This document shows positions 27,919 through 38,195 of a stretch of 64,000 nt of DNA, one piece after another. The stretch is from Aeromonas sp. FDAARGOS 1405. Lineage in GTDB: Bacteria > Pseudomonadota > Gammaproteobacteria > Enterobacterales > Aeromonadaceae. The stretch spans positions 3,171,001 through 3,235,000 of the forward strand of contig NZ_CP077311.1 of the NCBI RefSeq assembly GCF_019048265.1. Direction: 5' to 3'. The notes beneath the pieces are model-generated. The model was not told where the DNA came from. It made no database searches and saw nothing but the letters and a program-made list of their open reading frames with translations. The position numbers were made by a program, and so were the translations under genes. Each line of letters begins with the position of its first letter. The first letter of the stretch is position 1.

Positions 27919-28929
27919 CTATTGCACCGCTTTGACATGCATGTTGGCGACGTACTGATCTTCGGCCCAGAAGATGCGGTCAGCGACCATGGCTTCCGGG
28001 TTGAGGGTGACGCCGCGCAGCACCCGCTCCTTGAACTTGTGATAACCGGCCCGGTCGATAAGGTGACCCATGTGCAGGTAGATGGGCTTGCCATCCAGCA
28101 TCTCGGCCTCGAACTCGAACAGGTTCTTGATCACCGCATGCAGCACCTCTTCGGTGACCCAGTTGAGGAACAGCTTGCCGGTACGGGGGGTCTTCTTGCT
28201 GGTGCGCCCCCCCAGCTTGACCATGTAGAGCTGCTTGGGATCCCGCTGCCAGGCCAGGGTCGGGCAGGCCAGCACACACTCGCCACAGCCGATACACTTG
28301 CTCTCCTCCTTCACCGCCTTGCCATGCTTGATGGCGAGGCAATCCACCGCGTGGTGGCTGCATGCCTTGACGCAGGCGCCGCAGCCGATGCAGCGCTCGG
28401 CATTGAAGTGGATCTTGGCGATGCCGAGGATGCCGAAGTCGGCCATGTTGGCCTTGGCGCAGTCGTTGGGGCAGCCGGCGATCACCATCTTGAGGTGATA
28501 GGGGTTGGGGTAGAGGTGCTTCTCCATCCGCTGAGCCAGCCCGGTGCAGTCGATATTGCCCTTCTGGCAGATGGTGTTGCCCTGACAGGCGACGATATTG
28601 CGCCCGCCGATGGTCTGGTAACCGGCTGTTGTGTCCTCTACCTCGATGCCGCAGGTCTCCACCTCGATCTCCTTGATAAAGGGTTCGAGGGCGGCGTTGA
28701 CCTTGTCCATGTCCTGATATTTGATGCCGGGCATCGCCAGCTTCTGGCGGGTGGTGAGGTGGATCAGGCCGTTGCCGTACTGTTCGGCGATCTGCTGGGC
28801 CACCGCCAGCAGGTGGGCGGGCATGATCCCGCCGGGAATGCGTACGCTGATCATCGCTTCGCCGCGCACCTTGGAGAGGCGGTATTCGTTCTTGGCGCGG
28901 GCCTTGATGATGTCGATATCGAGACTCAT
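27919..28929 (-). CDS. asrC: Anaerobic sulfite reductase subunit C (siroheme)
   Basis: Catalytic subunit that reduces sulfite to sulfide; 336 residues. It has a sulfite/nitrite-reductase half-domain ('RIPGGIMPAHLL'), siroheme/4Fe-4S cysteines in 'CQGNTICQ' and 'GCPNDCAKAN', and a two-cluster ferredoxin insert ('CIGCGACVKAC', 'CIGCGECVLAC'). It is third in asrABC, 11 bp after asrB, and upstream of cysG. Confidence 0.95.
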   Translation of the reverse strand: MSLDIDIIKARAKNEYRLSKVRGEAMISVRIPGGIMPAHLLAVAQQIAEQYGNGLIHLTTRQKLAMPGIKYQDMDKVNAALEPFIKEIEVETCGIEVEDTTAGYQTIGGRNIVACQGNTICQKGNIDCTGLAQRMEKHLYPNPYHLKMVIAGCPNDCAKANMADFGILGIAKIHFNAERCIGCGACVKACSHHAVDCLAIKHGKAVKEESKCIGCGECVLACPTLAWQRDPKQLYMVKLGGRTSKKTPRTGKLFLNWVTEEVLHAVIKNLFEFEAEMLDGKPIYLHMGHLIDRAGYHKFKERVLRGVTLNPEAMVADRIFWAEDQYVANMHVKAVQ

Positions 28930-28940
28930 GGTGTTCTCCC

Positions 28941-29780
28941 TCAGTCGATCAGATGCTGGGCCTGGTCAAAACGAAAGACCGGTCCATCTACGCAGATATA
29001 GGTGTCGCCCATCCGGCAGTGGCCGCATTTGCCCACGGCGCAGGCCATGCGGCGTTCGTAGTCGACCCAGATTCGATCCTTGGGGATACCCCGCTCGAGG
29101 AAGGCGAGCACCACGAAGCGGATCATGATGGGGGGGCCGACCACGATCACCTGGATATCCTCCTTGTCAGCGAGATCCAGCTGGTCGATGTAGTCGGTGA
29201 CCCGGCCAATGCGAAACTGCTCGCTCTCCTTGCCCTCGTCCAGGGTGACGATAAGGTTCTGCTGCTCGGCCCAGAGCGGCATCTCGTGGCGATAGAGCAC
29301 CGCCTGCTCGTTCTTGAAGCCGAGGATCATGTCTAGGGATTTCACCTCTTCCGGATGTTTGCTGAAGCGGCGCAGCAGCCCCTTGACCGGCGCTACGCCG
29401 GTGCCGCCCGCCACCACGATGAGGTGCTGGTTGCGATAGGTCTCCAGCGGATAGCCGTTGCCGTGGACGCCGCGCATCCACACCTTGTCGCCCACATCGA
29501 GGGCAAACAGCGCATCGGTTACCTTGCCGACCTTGCGGATCAACAGATCCACATAGCCATCGCCATAGTCGGAGGCCGAGATGGGCGCTTCGCCCACGGT
29601 GGGCAGGGAGATCTCCACAAACTGGCCGTAGTGGACATCAAAGTCGCGTGATACTCGAAAGTTCCACTCAAGTTCGGTGTGGCGCTCGATGGCCAGAATG
29701 GTGTAGGCCTTGGGCAGCAGGCGGTTTTCGACCACGTCCTGCTGCGGTTCTGCGGTTGCGGTTTGCTGGCACTGGCACAT
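28941..29780 (-). CDS. asrB: Anaerobic sulfite reductase subunit B (FAD/NADH)
   Basis: Flavin electron-input subunit of 279 residues. It has an FAD-binding barrel, an NAD-binding domain ('[15 protein letters not shown]') and a C-terminal 2Fe-2S-type cysteine set ('[17 protein letters not shown]'). ATG 29780 (MCQCQQTA) is chosen; it is 1 nt past the asrA stop, and the frame upstream overlaps asrA. It passes electrons from NADH to AsrA/AsrC. Confidence 0.94.
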   Translation of the reverse strand: MCQCQQTATAEPQQDVVENRLLPKAYTILAIERHTELEWNFRVSRDFDVHYGQFVEISLPTVGEAPISASDYGDGYVDLLIRKVGKVTDALFALDVGDKVWMRGVHGNGYPLETYRNQHLIVVAGGTGVAPVKGLLRRFSKHPEEVKSLDMILGFKNEQAVLYRHEMPLWAEQQNLIVTLDEGKESEQFRIGRVTDYIDQLDLADKEDIQVIVVGPPIMIRFVVLAFLERGIPKDRIWVDYERRMACAVGKCGHCRMGDTYICVDGPVFRFDQAQHLID

Positions 29781-29781
29781 A

Positions 29782-30840
29782 TCAGTTCGCCCCCTGCGCG
29801 TTGTCGGCTGCGATGGTCTGTTCGACCACATCGGTCATCTTGTTGATGATGTTGCTAAAGGAGATGTAGTGAGGGCAGCGATCGTCGCAGCGGCCGCAGC
29901 CGACGCACATGTGCTCCTCTCCCTGACGGGCCTTGTAGTCGTTGACCTTGTGCAGGGCGCGATAACGCAGGCGCTCGCCATGTTTGGCGCGAAAACCGTG
30001 GCCACCGGCCATGTCGCTAAAGCCATCCACCATACAGCTGGCCCACTGGCGACGGCGCTCGCCCTGCTTGGGGTTCTCGGCATAAGTGAGGTCGTGCACG
30101 CTGTAGCAGCTGCAGGTCGGGCAGGAGGTGGTACAGCGGCCGCAGCCGATGCAGCGGCTGTCGTACTCGGCCCAGACCGGATGGGCGGTGAGGATCTGGC
30201 GGATCCGCTGGGGGTCGTCACAGACGCTGTCCGGGGTGCGTACCTTGACCGGGTTGCTCTGGACAAATTCCGGGGTGAAGTCATCGGATTCACCCAGCTC
30301 GGCAAAGTAGCCGAGCAGCTCGGGATCCTTTACCTCGATACGGGCACCCTCATCGCTCAGACGAATGGCGGCGGCGTAGTCCTGGGTCTCGTTGCTGCCC
30401 ATGGAGACGCAGAAGCAGTTCTCGAAGCTCTCGCGGCACTCCAGCAGCACCAGCTTGAGCTTGCTGCGCAGTCTGGCGTAGTAGACGTCGCTGTTCTGGC
30501 CATTTTTCAGGTAGACCTGATCCAGCCTGCGCAGAGCGTGGATATCGCAGCTGCGCAAGAACAGCAGGGTGGGCTTGGCCTCCACCTTTGATTCGCGCAG
30601 CTCCAGATTGTCGAAGTGGAACAGGGTCTGGGTGATGGGGAGCACCACTTCTTTCGGGGAGAAGTGGGACTTCTCCTGCCACACCAGATCGGCCGGATGG
30701 CGGATGCTGTGGTAGGTGACGTTGTCGGTGTCGGAGAAGCGGCCGCCTCGATATTCGGCCGCGGGCGCCATGATCCGGTAATCGGGCAGCAGCCGCTCGA
30801 ACAGCTGCGCCAGCGCGGGATGGGTGAGAAGAAACGACAT
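29782..30840 (-). CDS. asrA: Anaerobic sulfite reductase subunit A (ferredoxin-like)
   Basis: Electron-transfer subunit of 352 residues with two 4Fe-4S motifs near the C-terminus ('[14 protein letters not shown]' and '[14 protein letters not shown]') and a further 'CSCYSVHD'. It is first in asrABC, with AAGGTG before the ATG. The family operates in anaerobic sulfite respiration or assimilation. I looked for an FNR palindrome in the 200-bp upstream gap and found no convincing one. Confidence 0.94.
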   Translation of the reverse strand: MSFLLTHPALAQLFERLLPDYRIMAPAAEYRGGRFSDTDNVTYHSIRHPADLVWQEKSHFSPKEVVLPITQTLFHFDNLELRESKVEAKPTLLFLRSCDIHALRRLDQVYLKNGQNSDVYYARLRSKLKLVLLECRESFENCFCVSMGSNETQDYAAAIRLSDEGARIEVKDPELLGYFAELGESDDFTPEFVQSNPVKVRTPDSVCDDPQRIRQILTAHPVWAEYDSRCIGCGRCTTSCPTCSCYSVHDLTYAENPKQGERRRQWASCMVDGFSDMAGGHGFRAKHGERLRYRALHKVNDYKARQGEEHMCVGCGRCDDRCPHYISFSNIINKMTDVVEQTIAADNAQGAN

Positions 30841-31040
30841 AAATAAACACCTTGTATGAGGGTGAGATGCCCTGGCATAGGGATGAGGCGCGGGCCGGTC
30901 AGGGTGTCTGGCACCGGTTCTGGCCGCGCTTGCCTCGCCACGGTCTGTTTTTATGACTCATGTTGCTCAACTGACCCGATTGTTATTGTGTTGGCGGCGC
31001 GTGCGTCGCGGCAGGTCGGGTCATGCCTGTAAAACCCTTA

Positions 31041-31883
31041 TCAATTGAGCAGGGCGGCCTGATAGCCTGCGCACTTGCCCATCACGTATCCCATCTCCAG
31101 CTTGTTGATATCGCGGGTAAAACGGGAAACGGGGAAGTAGTCAGCCGGGGCGATCACCTCGATCTGGCAGTCCTCCGGCGGATTGGCGATAAAATCGAGC
31201 GCCTCGTTGTAGCTGCGATCCCGCTGCTCCAGCGCCTGTGCCAGCGCGGGACGGGTCTTGAGCAGGGTGCGGATCATCCAGGGGAAGGGCATCGGCTTTA
31301 GCCGATAGCCAAGGGGCTCGGAGAGGATCACCGTCAGGTGACGGGCACCGCGGCGGTAGGCCTCGATCACCGGGATGGAGTCGGCTACCCCGCCATCTGT
31401 CATCGGTACCCCGTGCACTTCCGGGTATTCGTGGGAGGCGAGGGGAATGGCGCAGCTGGCGGGCAGCACCTCGTTCATGTTCTCCGGCTTGACCCGGATG
31501 TACTCCGCCTTGCCGGTCAGGGTATTGGTCACCACCGCATAGAAGGGGATGCCGGTCTCCCGGTAGGCGTGAATGTCGAGAGGATACTTGCTGCAGCTGG
31601 TGTTCCACAGCCAGTGGATATCCACCAGATTGCCCCCCTTGGCAAAACGCAGGGGATCCATAAACTGCTGGCTGCACGCCAGTTTGGTCAGGATCTCGTG
31701 GCTACGGCCATGCTGGCTGGCGAGATAAGCCAGCAAGTTGGTGGCCCCCGCCGAGACGCCGATGGCGAAGTCAAAGGGGCGATAGTCATGCTCGATAAAC
31801 GCATCCAGCACGCCGCTGGCAAATATGCCGCGCATGGCGCCGCCTTCTACAACCAATGCGCTGGGGGATGCGTTTTTGTTCAT
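31041..31883 (-). CDS. Patatin-like phospholipase family protein (YjjU-like)
   Basis: Predicted lipid acyl hydrolase of 280 residues, cytosolic (no signal peptide). The Ser-Asp dyad is visible: oxyanion loop 'EGGAMRG', nucleophile in 'GVSAG' and Asp in 'DGGVADSIP'. The length and C-terminus fit the YjjU branch. ATG 31883 is chosen because GAGGTG lies just upstream; a GTG three codons earlier lacks a site. It diverges from the S66 peptidase gene across 265 bp. Confidence 0.82.
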   Translation of the reverse strand: MNKNASPSALVVEGGAMRGIFASGVLDAFIEHDYRPFDFAIGVSAGATNLLAYLASQHGRSHEILTKLACSQQFMDPLRFAKGGNLVDIHWLWNTSCSKYPLDIHAYRETGIPFYAVVTNTLTGKAEYIRVKPENMNEVLPASCAIPLASHEYPEVHGVPMTDGGVADSIPVIEAYRRGARHLTVILSEPLGYRLKPMPFPWMIRTLLKTRPALAQALEQRDRSYNEALDFIANPPEDCQIEVIAPADYFPVSRFTRDINKLEMGYVMGKCAGYQAALLN

Positions 31884-32148
31884 GACAGGCACCTCATTGA
31901 TAAGTCAGAGAGAAAAAGTGGGAAAGAGAACGTCCGGGCTGTCAGGCCGACCGTTCTGACAACCAACCGGGGTTGGCCATCGCAATGAGGTCATTCTAGG
32001 AAGGGGATAGTGTTTAGAATATCTGTTAATAATGAATCAAGTGTTTTGTATTTCTAAACGACACTGATAAACCCGTTGTGATCAAAGGGGTTGTGTAGGA
32101 GTCTCAACGACTCTGTGATGGCTGGATATTGGCAAGGATGAGTGTGTC

Positions 32149-33165
32149 ATGACGTTATTGGTTCCCCCGCTGCTTAAACGTGGCGATACCATCGCTTTTT
32201 TCTCCCCCTCCAGCGCGGCGACCGCTTGGGCACCCAACCGTTTTGCCCGCGCAAAAGCCTTTCTTGAGGGGCAGGGCTTTAGGCTCAAGGCGGGCAGCCT
32301 CACCGGCCAGCAGGATCACTGGCGATCCGGCTCCATTGCCGCGCGGGCCGAGGAGCTCAACGCCCTTATTCGCGACCCAGAAGTGCGCTGCATCATGTCG
32401 GTGATTGGCGGCAGCAACTCCAACTCCCTGCTGCCCTACCTCGATTTTGATGCGCTGAGGCGCGATCCCAAGATCATCGTTGGCTACTCCGATGTGACGG
32501 CCCTGCTGCTCGGCATCCACGCCCAAACTGGCCTGGTTACCTTTTATGGCCCGGCGCTGGTGGCCTCCTTTGGCGAGTTGCCGCCGCTGGTGGATGAGAC
32601 GCTGGCCAGTTTTTTACAGATTGCGTTGGCCGATGAAGCTGGCGTCCCCTGCACGCTGCCTACGCCAGCGCAGTGGAGCGATGAACGGCTGGACTGGGAG
32701 AATCAGACCCGGGCCAAGCGCTGCCAGCCCAATCGGCTGAGCTCGGTGGGTTCTGGCCGGGTTGAGGGGCGGCTGATGGGTGGCAACCTCAACACCATGG
32801 CGGGGATCTGGGGCTCCCCCTATATGCCAGCCATCGAGTCTGGTGACATTCTGCTGCTGGAAGACAGCCTGAAATCTGCCGAGACGCTGGAGCGCTCCTT
32901 CGCCCACCTCAAGCTGTGCGGGGTGTTTGAGCGGATCGGCGCGCTTATCCTCGGCAAGCACGAGTTGTTCAACGATCAGTGCAGCGGCAAGCGCCCCCTC
33001 GATATCCTGCTGGAGGTGGTGGGGGAGCCGAACTTCCCCATTCTGGCGGAGTTTGACTGCGCCCATACCCACCCCATGCTGACGTTGCCGCTGGGTATCG
33101 AGGTGGCGCTCGATCTCGACCGCCAGCAGCTCACCTTGCTGGATCCCTGGTGGGATGACTGTTGA
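32149..33165 (+). CDS. S66-family peptidase, MccF-like / LD-carboxypeptidase
   Basis: Serine carboxypeptidase-like protein of 338 residues. The catalytic Ser is in 'VGYSDVTALL', the Glu in 'ILLLEDS' and the His in 'AHTHPMLTLPLG'. The C-terminal 'HTHPM' form is typical of the MccF branch, which hydrolyses microcin C-type acyl-adenylates, rather than of LdcA, which trims murein tetrapeptides. No microcin genes are near, so the role could be detoxification or peptide turnover. It has no signal peptide, so it is cytosolic. Confidence 0.82.
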   Translation: MTLLVPPLLKRGDTIAFFSPSSAATAWAPNRFARAKAFLEGQGFRLKAGSLTGQQDHWRSGSIAARAEELNALIRDPEVRCIMSVIGGSNSNSLLPYLDFDALRRDPKIIVGYSDVTALLLGIHAQTGLVTFYGPALVASFGELPPLVDETLASFLQIALADEAGVPCTLPTPAQWSDERLDWENQTRAKRCQPNRLSSVGSGRVEGRLMGGNLNTMAGIWGSPYMPAIESGDILLLEDSLKSAETLERSFAHLKLCGVFERIGALILGKHELFNDQCSGKRPLDILLEVVGEPNFPILAEFDCAHTHPMLTLPLGIEVALDLDRQQLTLLDPWWDDC

Positions 33166-33254
33166 GGCTATGTTGCCAAGGGAGATGAAGCACACATGCT
33201 ATGTGCTGAAGAGGATTGATGAATGCTCGACACCGCCCATCAAGGGTAGTTTGC

Positions 33255-33289
33255 GGCAACAAGCGCGACTCGGGAGCGCGCTTGTTGCC
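33255..33289 (+). other. Long hairpin between convergent genes
   Basis: Perfect 13-bp stem GGCAACAAGCGCG/CGCGCTTGTTGCC with a 9-nt loop, 11 bp before the chemoreceptor stop. No T-run lies on either side. It may end or stabilise both convergent transcripts. Confidence 0.5.
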
Positions 33290-33299
33290 ATTGGCTGGA

Positions 33300-34895
33300 T
33301 TACCAGCGGTAGGTTTTCAGCAAGGCCTCCAGTTTTTGACACTGCTCGACCAGCTGGATACTGGCGAGGTTGGCGGCATGGGCCTGACCCAGAGTGTCAT
33401 TGGACGTATTGCGAATGTCGCTGACCGCGTGATCCACTTCGCTGCAGACCCTGTCCTGCTCTTCTGCTGATTGTGCCATCTGGGCGTTGAGGTCATTGAT
33501 GCTGGCAATGCGTCCAATGATGTTTTGCATGGCCGCCAGGGTTGCCTCTGTCTTGCTGATGCTCTCACCGGCTTTGCTTTTTGCATCCCCGATCACCACA
33601 ACGGCGCTTTGGGCCTCGTTTTGCAGGGCGGCGATCATCTGGGAGATCTCCTCGCTGGCGGCGCGGCTACGGTTAGAGAGGGCCCGCACTTCATCGGCTA
33701 CCACCGCAAAGCCACGGCCCTGCTCGCCGGCCCTGGCCGCTTCAATGGCGGCGTTGAGGGCCAGCAGGTTGGTCTGATCGGCAATCCCCTTGATCACCTC
33801 AAGCACACCGTCAACGGCGAGGCAGCGGCTATCGAGTTGCTGGATCACCTGATCCACCCGATCAATTTCTGCCGACATCTCGCCCATATCTATGATGGAG
33901 TGCTGGGCGAGGCGGCTGGTATTGGCGGCATCCTGATTGGTGAGGGCGGAGAGCTCGGCGCTCTTGCGGGCATGTTCGCGCACTTCGTGGGAGCTTGCCG
34001 CAAGCTCGCTTACAGCGGCGGCAACCTGGGTGGTCATCCCCTCTTGCTGGCGGGCCGAGTTTTCGGTCTGGGTCGCCACCTGACGGATCTGGTTTGACTC
34101 CTGATAGAGCTGGTGGGTTGCCCCTTCCACCTCCTGCAGGCTGTGGCGGAAGCCCTGCACCATGTCATTGACGGCGCGGGTCATCTGGCCCAGTTCATCC
34201 CGGCTGTGATTGACCAGGGGGAGGGCGAGGTCGCGCTCTTTGGCCATCCGGATCATGGTGAGCTGCAGCTGGCGCAGAGGGTGTTTCACGTAACGTTGCA
34301 ATACCCACCAGAGCAAGCCGAAGCCGAGGCTGAAGACGGCGGCCAAGCTGCCGCTCAGGATCAGGTTGTTGTGGCGGATCTCGCCGAAGGTGTGGCTGAG
34401 GTCATAACTGATCCGTACTGCCCCCATCACGGTCCCTTCATTGACCTGGTGACAGGTGAGGCACTGGGTGCCGCGATACTCCTTGTAGGCTTTGAACGGT
34501 TTGATCAGGGTGAGCCGGTTGCCCTGCTGCTCCAGAATGGCTTCGCCCTGATTGATGGCTCGCTCATCGAGGGGATCCTGCACTTTCTGATCCGGATGAC
34601 CCGGGCCAAACAGGTTGCTTACTGCTGGTGCGCGCACCAGACGGGCCTCAACGATGCCCGCTTCACTCTTGAGTTTGGTCTGCACTATCTGCCGGTTGGC
34701 CATGCCACCTGTCATCATCAGCACGTTCACCTGATCCATATAGGTGTTGGCCATGCTCTCAACTTTCTCCTCTGCCAGCCGGATGGCGAGATCCCGTTGC
34801 AGCCAGGCGGAGAGTTCGAAGCAGAGGCCAAAGGTGGTGCTGATGACCAGCGCAAGAGGGAGGAATATTTTCCAGTTCAAGGAGAGGTTATGCAT
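33300..34895 (-). CDS. Methyl-accepting chemotaxis protein with periplasmic CXXCH heme motif
   Basis: Chemoreceptor of 531 residues. It has TM1 (about 8-26), a periplasmic domain (27-180) with Cys145-Leu-Thr-Cys148-His149, TM2 (about 183-203), HAMP, and a signalling domain whose tip shows '[20 protein letters not shown]'. CXXCH is the covalent heme c attachment motif, and similar DUF3365/Tll0287-type sensor domains bind heme. Heme-based sensing of redox or gas is therefore likely; the exact signal is unknown. ATG 34895 is chosen because the first membrane helix starts there; the frame extends 51 codons upstream without similarity. It diverges from the Fur-controlled hutW. Confidence 0.85.
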   Translation of the reverse strand: MHNLSLNWKIFLPLALVISTTFGLCFELSAWLQRDLAIRLAEEKVESMANTYMDQVNVLMMTGGMANRQIVQTKLKSEAGIVEARLVRAPAVSNLFGPGHPDQKVQDPLDERAINQGEAILEQQGNRLTLIKPFKAYKEYRGTQCLTCHQVNEGTVMGAVRISYDLSHTFGEIRHNNLILSGSLAAVFSLGFGLLWWVLQRYVKHPLRQLQLTMIRMAKERDLALPLVNHSRDELGQMTRAVNDMVQGFRHSLQEVEGATHQLYQESNQIRQVATQTENSARQQEGMTTQVAAAVSELAASSHEVREHARKSAELSALTNQDAANTSRLAQHSIIDMGEMSAEIDRVDQVIQQLDSRCLAVDGVLEVIKGIADQTNLLALNAAIEAARAGEQGRGFAVVADEVRALSNRSRAASEEISQMIAALQNEAQSAVVVIGDAKSKAGESISKTEATLAAMQNIIGRIASINDLNAQMAQSAEEQDRVCSEVDHAVSDIRNTSNDTLGQAHAANLASIQLVEQCQKLEALLKTYRW

Positions 34896-35106
34896 TTTGG
34901 GCAAGTTCCATGCGCTTGGTGTTGTTATGTGATCCCGTATCATCTTGATCGTAGACGAAGAAACGGCGGGAGATGGTTCTCTATCGGCACACGATAACCA
35001 CTCTTGAGTAAATAATCTGTTAAGCAGATCGGTAATGCTGGTTGCCAAAATGCCTTTCGGGAGGGGGGCTGCTCCTCGGGTTGATCCAGAACAAATTGCT
35101 AGTAAC

Positions 35107-35125
35107 GATAATCGTTATCATTGTC
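35107..35125 (+). promoter_or_regulatory. Fur-box-like site upstream of hutW
   Basis: Matches 15 of 19 Fur consensus positions (GATAAT then TTATCATT). It lies 27 bp before the hutW ATG, and a further ATAATAG-type stretch follows it. It could also affect the divergent chemoreceptor gene. Confidence 0.75.
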
Positions 35126-35151
35126 ATTATTTGCTGATAATAGTGACCATC

Positions 35152-36513
35152 ATGAATCTGACCCCTTCCATGACCGGTATTGCCACGCCGGATCCCCTCA
35201 AGTTTGCTTTTAGCGCCAAGACCTCGGCTCACGCCAGTCGGGGAGGGATGCGCCCCTTCCCGCTGGATGAGGCTGGCTGGCAGAGCTGGTGGCAGCGAGA
35301 GAGTGAAGCTGAGGAGCGCGCCCTTTACATCCATTTTCCGTTTTGCCGAAAGCGCTGCAGCTTCTGCAATTTCTTTGAAAATGGTGCCAACCCGGCGCGG
35401 ATCAACCGTTATGTCAACGCCCTCTGCGCCTCCCTTGCGCAGGCGGCTGACACCCCGCTGGCGCAGAGCATGCCGTTTTCAGCCGTCTATGTGGGGGGCG
35501 GTACGCCGACCGATATGAGCGCCGACGAGCTGGCCATGCTGGCCGCCGTGATCCGCCGTTTTCCGCTGGCGGCGGATGCCGAGGTGACGCTGGAGGGACG
35601 CCTCAACGGCTTTGATGATGAGAAATGGCAGGTGGCGTTGGCGGGGGGCTTCAACCGCTTCTCGTTCGGGGTGCAGAGCTTTGATACCCGGGTGCGTCAG
35701 CAGGCGGCCCGTTTCGATGACAGGGAGACCTTGCTGACCCGTTTGGGTGAGTTGACCCGGGATGATGCGGCTGTGATCGTGGCGGATCTCATCTTTGGTC
35801 TGCCCGGTCAGGATGATGCCGTGTGGCAGCAGGATATCCGCGATGTGATGGCGAGCGGTGTACACGGGGTCGATCTCTACCAGCTCATCGCCATGCAGGG
35901 CACCAATCTGGAGCGAGCGCAGGAGAAGGGCACCCTGGATTGGCTCGCCGATGGCCAGCAGCGGGCGGCCATGTATGCCTATGGCGGGGCGCAACTGGAA
36001 GCCCACGGCTGGGAGCGTCTCTCTTGCAGTCACTGGCGGCGCAGCCCGGCCGAGCAGAGCCGTTATAACCAGATGGCCAAGCGCGGTGCGGAGATCCTCC
36101 CCTTTGGCGCCGGTGCGGGGGGCAGCATTCTTGGCCACGGCTTGATGTATGGTCGGGATCTGGCCCCCTGGCATGACGCGCTGGCCAGTGGCAAGCGGGC
36201 GCCCGGGATGGTGATGGGACGCAATCCCAATGCAAGGATGGACGGTCTGCTCCGTGGCGCCCTCGACAGCGGTGTGCTGGCGCTGGATCGTCTGCCAGCG
36301 CCTTTGCTGACCCATCTGATGCCGCTTTTTTCCGCCTGGCAGCAGCACGGGCTGGCCGAGATCGGGAGCGCACGCTTGCAACTTACCCTCGCCGGACGCT
36401 TCTGGAACGTCAATATGCAGGCTGGCTTGTTCGAGTTCTTGCAGCTCAATCCGCTCGATGGTTCTGCGCCGCCCAGCCATGGTACTGCCGCGGTACGCCA
36501 TTCGCTGGTTTGA
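35152..36513 (+). CDS. hutW: Heme-utilisation radical SAM protein HutW (ChuW-like)
   Basis: Anaerobic heme-opening enzyme: its ChuW relative uses SAM radical chemistry to break the porphyrin ring and release iron without oxygen. It has 453 residues. It shows the CX3CX2C cluster motif 'CRKRCSFC', 'YVGGGTPTDM' and a HemN-like barrel and C-terminal domain. ATG 35152 follows the Fur site; upstream in-frame codons cover the control region and are unlikely. The usual partners hutX and hutZ are not adjacent; a terminator and rhlE follow instead. Confidence 0.9.
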   Translation: MNLTPSMTGIATPDPLKFAFSAKTSAHASRGGMRPFPLDEAGWQSWWQRESEAEERALYIHFPFCRKRCSFCNFFENGANPARINRYVNALCASLAQAADTPLAQSMPFSAVYVGGGTPTDMSADELAMLAAVIRRFPLAADAEVTLEGRLNGFDDEKWQVALAGGFNRFSFGVQSFDTRVRQQAARFDDRETLLTRLGELTRDDAAVIVADLIFGLPGQDDAVWQQDIRDVMASGVHGVDLYQLIAMQGTNLERAQEKGTLDWLADGQQRAAMYAYGGAQLEAHGWERLSCSHWRRSPAEQSRYNQMAKRGAEILPFGAGAGGSILGHGLMYGRDLAPWHDALASGKRAPGMVMGRNPNARMDGLLRGALDSGVLALDRLPAPLLTHLMPLFSAWQQHGLAEIGSARLQLTLAGRFWNVNMQAGLFEFLQLNPLDGSAPPSHGTAAVRHSLV

Positions 36514-36568
36514 GCCCGAGCGGAGCATTTGCACGGAGCACTTGCATGGCTCCGAGCGATCCATAACG

Positions 36569-36603
36569 AAAGAGGGAGCCTTGCAGGCCCCCTCTTTTGG
36601 CTT
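36569..36603 (+). terminator. Terminator between hutW and rhlE
   Basis: Stem AAGAGGG(A)GCC/GGC(C)CCCTCTT with one A-C mismatch and a 5-nt loop, followed by TTGGCTTGG on the plus strand. On the minus strand TTTCGTT follows. Probably used in both directions. Confidence 0.6.
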
Positions 36604-36624
36604 GGCAGTTAGCGTCGCGCGAGC

Positions 36625-38013
36625 TTACTCGTCGCTGCTCTCCTGATAGCTGTCGCGCATTGCTTTGGGCAAGCGGCGCATTGGCGCAAAGCCGATATCC
36701 TCGCCCACTACTTCCCGCTTGCGGGCCGGTGCAGGTTTTTTGCTGGCGTCACCCTTGGCTTTGCCCTTGCCCGCGGCTGGCTTGCCCTTGGCATTGCTGC
36801 TCTTGGCGTTGGCATGACCGCGAGACCGAGGCGGGTTCTGCACCGGCTTGCTGCCCGGCAGAGTCTGGCGACTCGGCTTGCCGCTTGGCTCATACCCTTC
36901 CAGGATCTCCACGGACAAGGATTGGCCGATCAGGGCTTCGATCGCCTTGAGCTGACCCAGCTCGTCCTGACTGACCAGCGAGATGGCCTCGCCGCCACGA
37001 CCGGCGCGGCCGGTACGGCCGATACGGTGGATGTAATCCTCCGCCATCTGGGGCAGTTCAAAGTTGATCACGTAGGGCAGTTGATCGATATCGAGACCGC
37101 GGGCGGCGATATCGGTCGCCACCAGCACCCGCACCTCGCCACTGCGAAAATCGGCCAGCGCCCGGTTGCGGGCACCCTGGCTCTTGTCACCGTGGATCGC
37201 CACGGTATTGAGGCCATCTTTTTGCATCTGCTGGGCGAGGCGGTCGGCGATCTGCTTGGTGCGAACAAACACCAGCACCCGCTGCCAGTTGCCACGGCCA
37301 ATCATGTGGGAGAGCAGCTCGCGGCGGCGTTCCCGATCCACCTGAATGATGCGCTGGGTCACCTGCTCGGCGGCAGTATTGCTGGGGTCCACCTCGATCA
37401 GGGTGGGATCGTTGAGCAGATCATCGGCCAGCGCCTTGATGTCGTTTGAGAAGGTGGCAGAGAAGAGCAGGGTTTGCCGCTCTGCAGGCAGCGCCTTCAT
37501 GATGCGGCGGATGTCGACGATAAAACCCATGTCGAGCATGCGATCCGCTTCATCCAGCACCAGCACTTCCAGCTGGCTCAGGGTCAGGGCGCCCTGGGTC
37601 AGCAGATCCAGCAGACGGCCCGGGGTGGCGACCAGAATGTCCACACCCAGCTTGATGGCGTCCAGATTGGGCTTGATGCTGACACCGCCATAGGCGATCA
37701 GAGTCTTGAACGGCAGGTGGTGGGCATACTTGATGATGCTCTCGCCAACCTGGGCCGCCAGTTCGCGGGTCGGGGTCAGTACCAGTGCGCGCACCTGACG
37801 ACGGCCACGACCGTGGTTGGCCAGCAGACGCTGCAACATCGGCAGGGTGAAACCGGCCGTTTTGCCTGTGCCTGTCTGAGCGCCGCCGAGCACATCCTGA
37901 CCGGCCAGAATGGCCGGAATCGCTTGCTGCTGGATGGGGGTTGGCTGTTCGTAACCCAGCTCCTTGACGGCCCGCAGAATATGCGGAGACAGACCCAGTT
38001 CGTTGAATGACAT
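36625..38013 (-). CDS. rhlE: DEAD-box ATP-dependent RNA helicase, RhlE family
   Basis: RNA helicase of 462 residues involved in ribosome and RNA metabolism. The Q-motif '[13 protein letters not shown]', Walker A '[10 protein letters not shown]', '[13 protein letters not shown]', 'LFSATFS' and '[13 protein letters not shown]' run in order to about residue 350. A basic Lys/Pro/Ser-rich tail (about 380-440) probably adds RNA affinity. It is monocistronic. Confidence 0.92.
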   Translation of the reverse strand: MSFNELGLSPHILRAVKELGYEQPTPIQQQAIPAILAGQDVLGGAQTGTGKTAGFTLPMLQRLLANHGRGRRQVRALVLTPTRELAAQVGESIIKYAHHLPFKTLIAYGGVSIKPNLDAIKLGVDILVATPGRLLDLLTQGALTLSQLEVLVLDEADRMLDMGFIVDIRRIMKALPAERQTLLFSATFSNDIKALADDLLNDPTLIEVDPSNTAAEQVTQRIIQVDRERRRELLSHMIGRGNWQRVLVFVRTKQIADRLAQQMQKDGLNTVAIHGDKSQGARNRALADFRSGEVRVLVATDIAARGLDIDQLPYVINFELPQMAEDYIHRIGRTGRAGRGGEAISLVSQDELGQLKAIEALIGQSLSVEILEGYEPSGKPSRQTLPGSKPVQNPPRSRGHANAKSSNAKGKPAAGKGKAKGDASKKPAPARKREVVGEDIGFAPMRRLPKAMRDSYQESSDE

Positions 38014-38111
38014 GTTCGAGAGAAACTCCTGAGATGAGCCTTTGGCTCAACGGGCAGCCAGCATGTTGGGGCCAGCCACGATATGGAAAAGATAGTGGGG
38101 CCGTAATATAG

Positions 38112-38152
38112 CAAAAGAGCGGCCGCTGCGCAGTAGCTGTCGCACCGGCCGC
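38112..38152 (-). terminator. Terminator of the glutathione peroxidase gene
   Basis: On the minus strand, GCGGCCG and TGCG arms pair with CGCA and CGGCCGC, and TCTTTTGC follows. It begins 44 bp past the stop codon. Confidence 0.7.
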
Positions 38153-38195
38153 CACACAATCGTTCAACGCAGTGGCGTAAAACGGCTCAGGAGAG

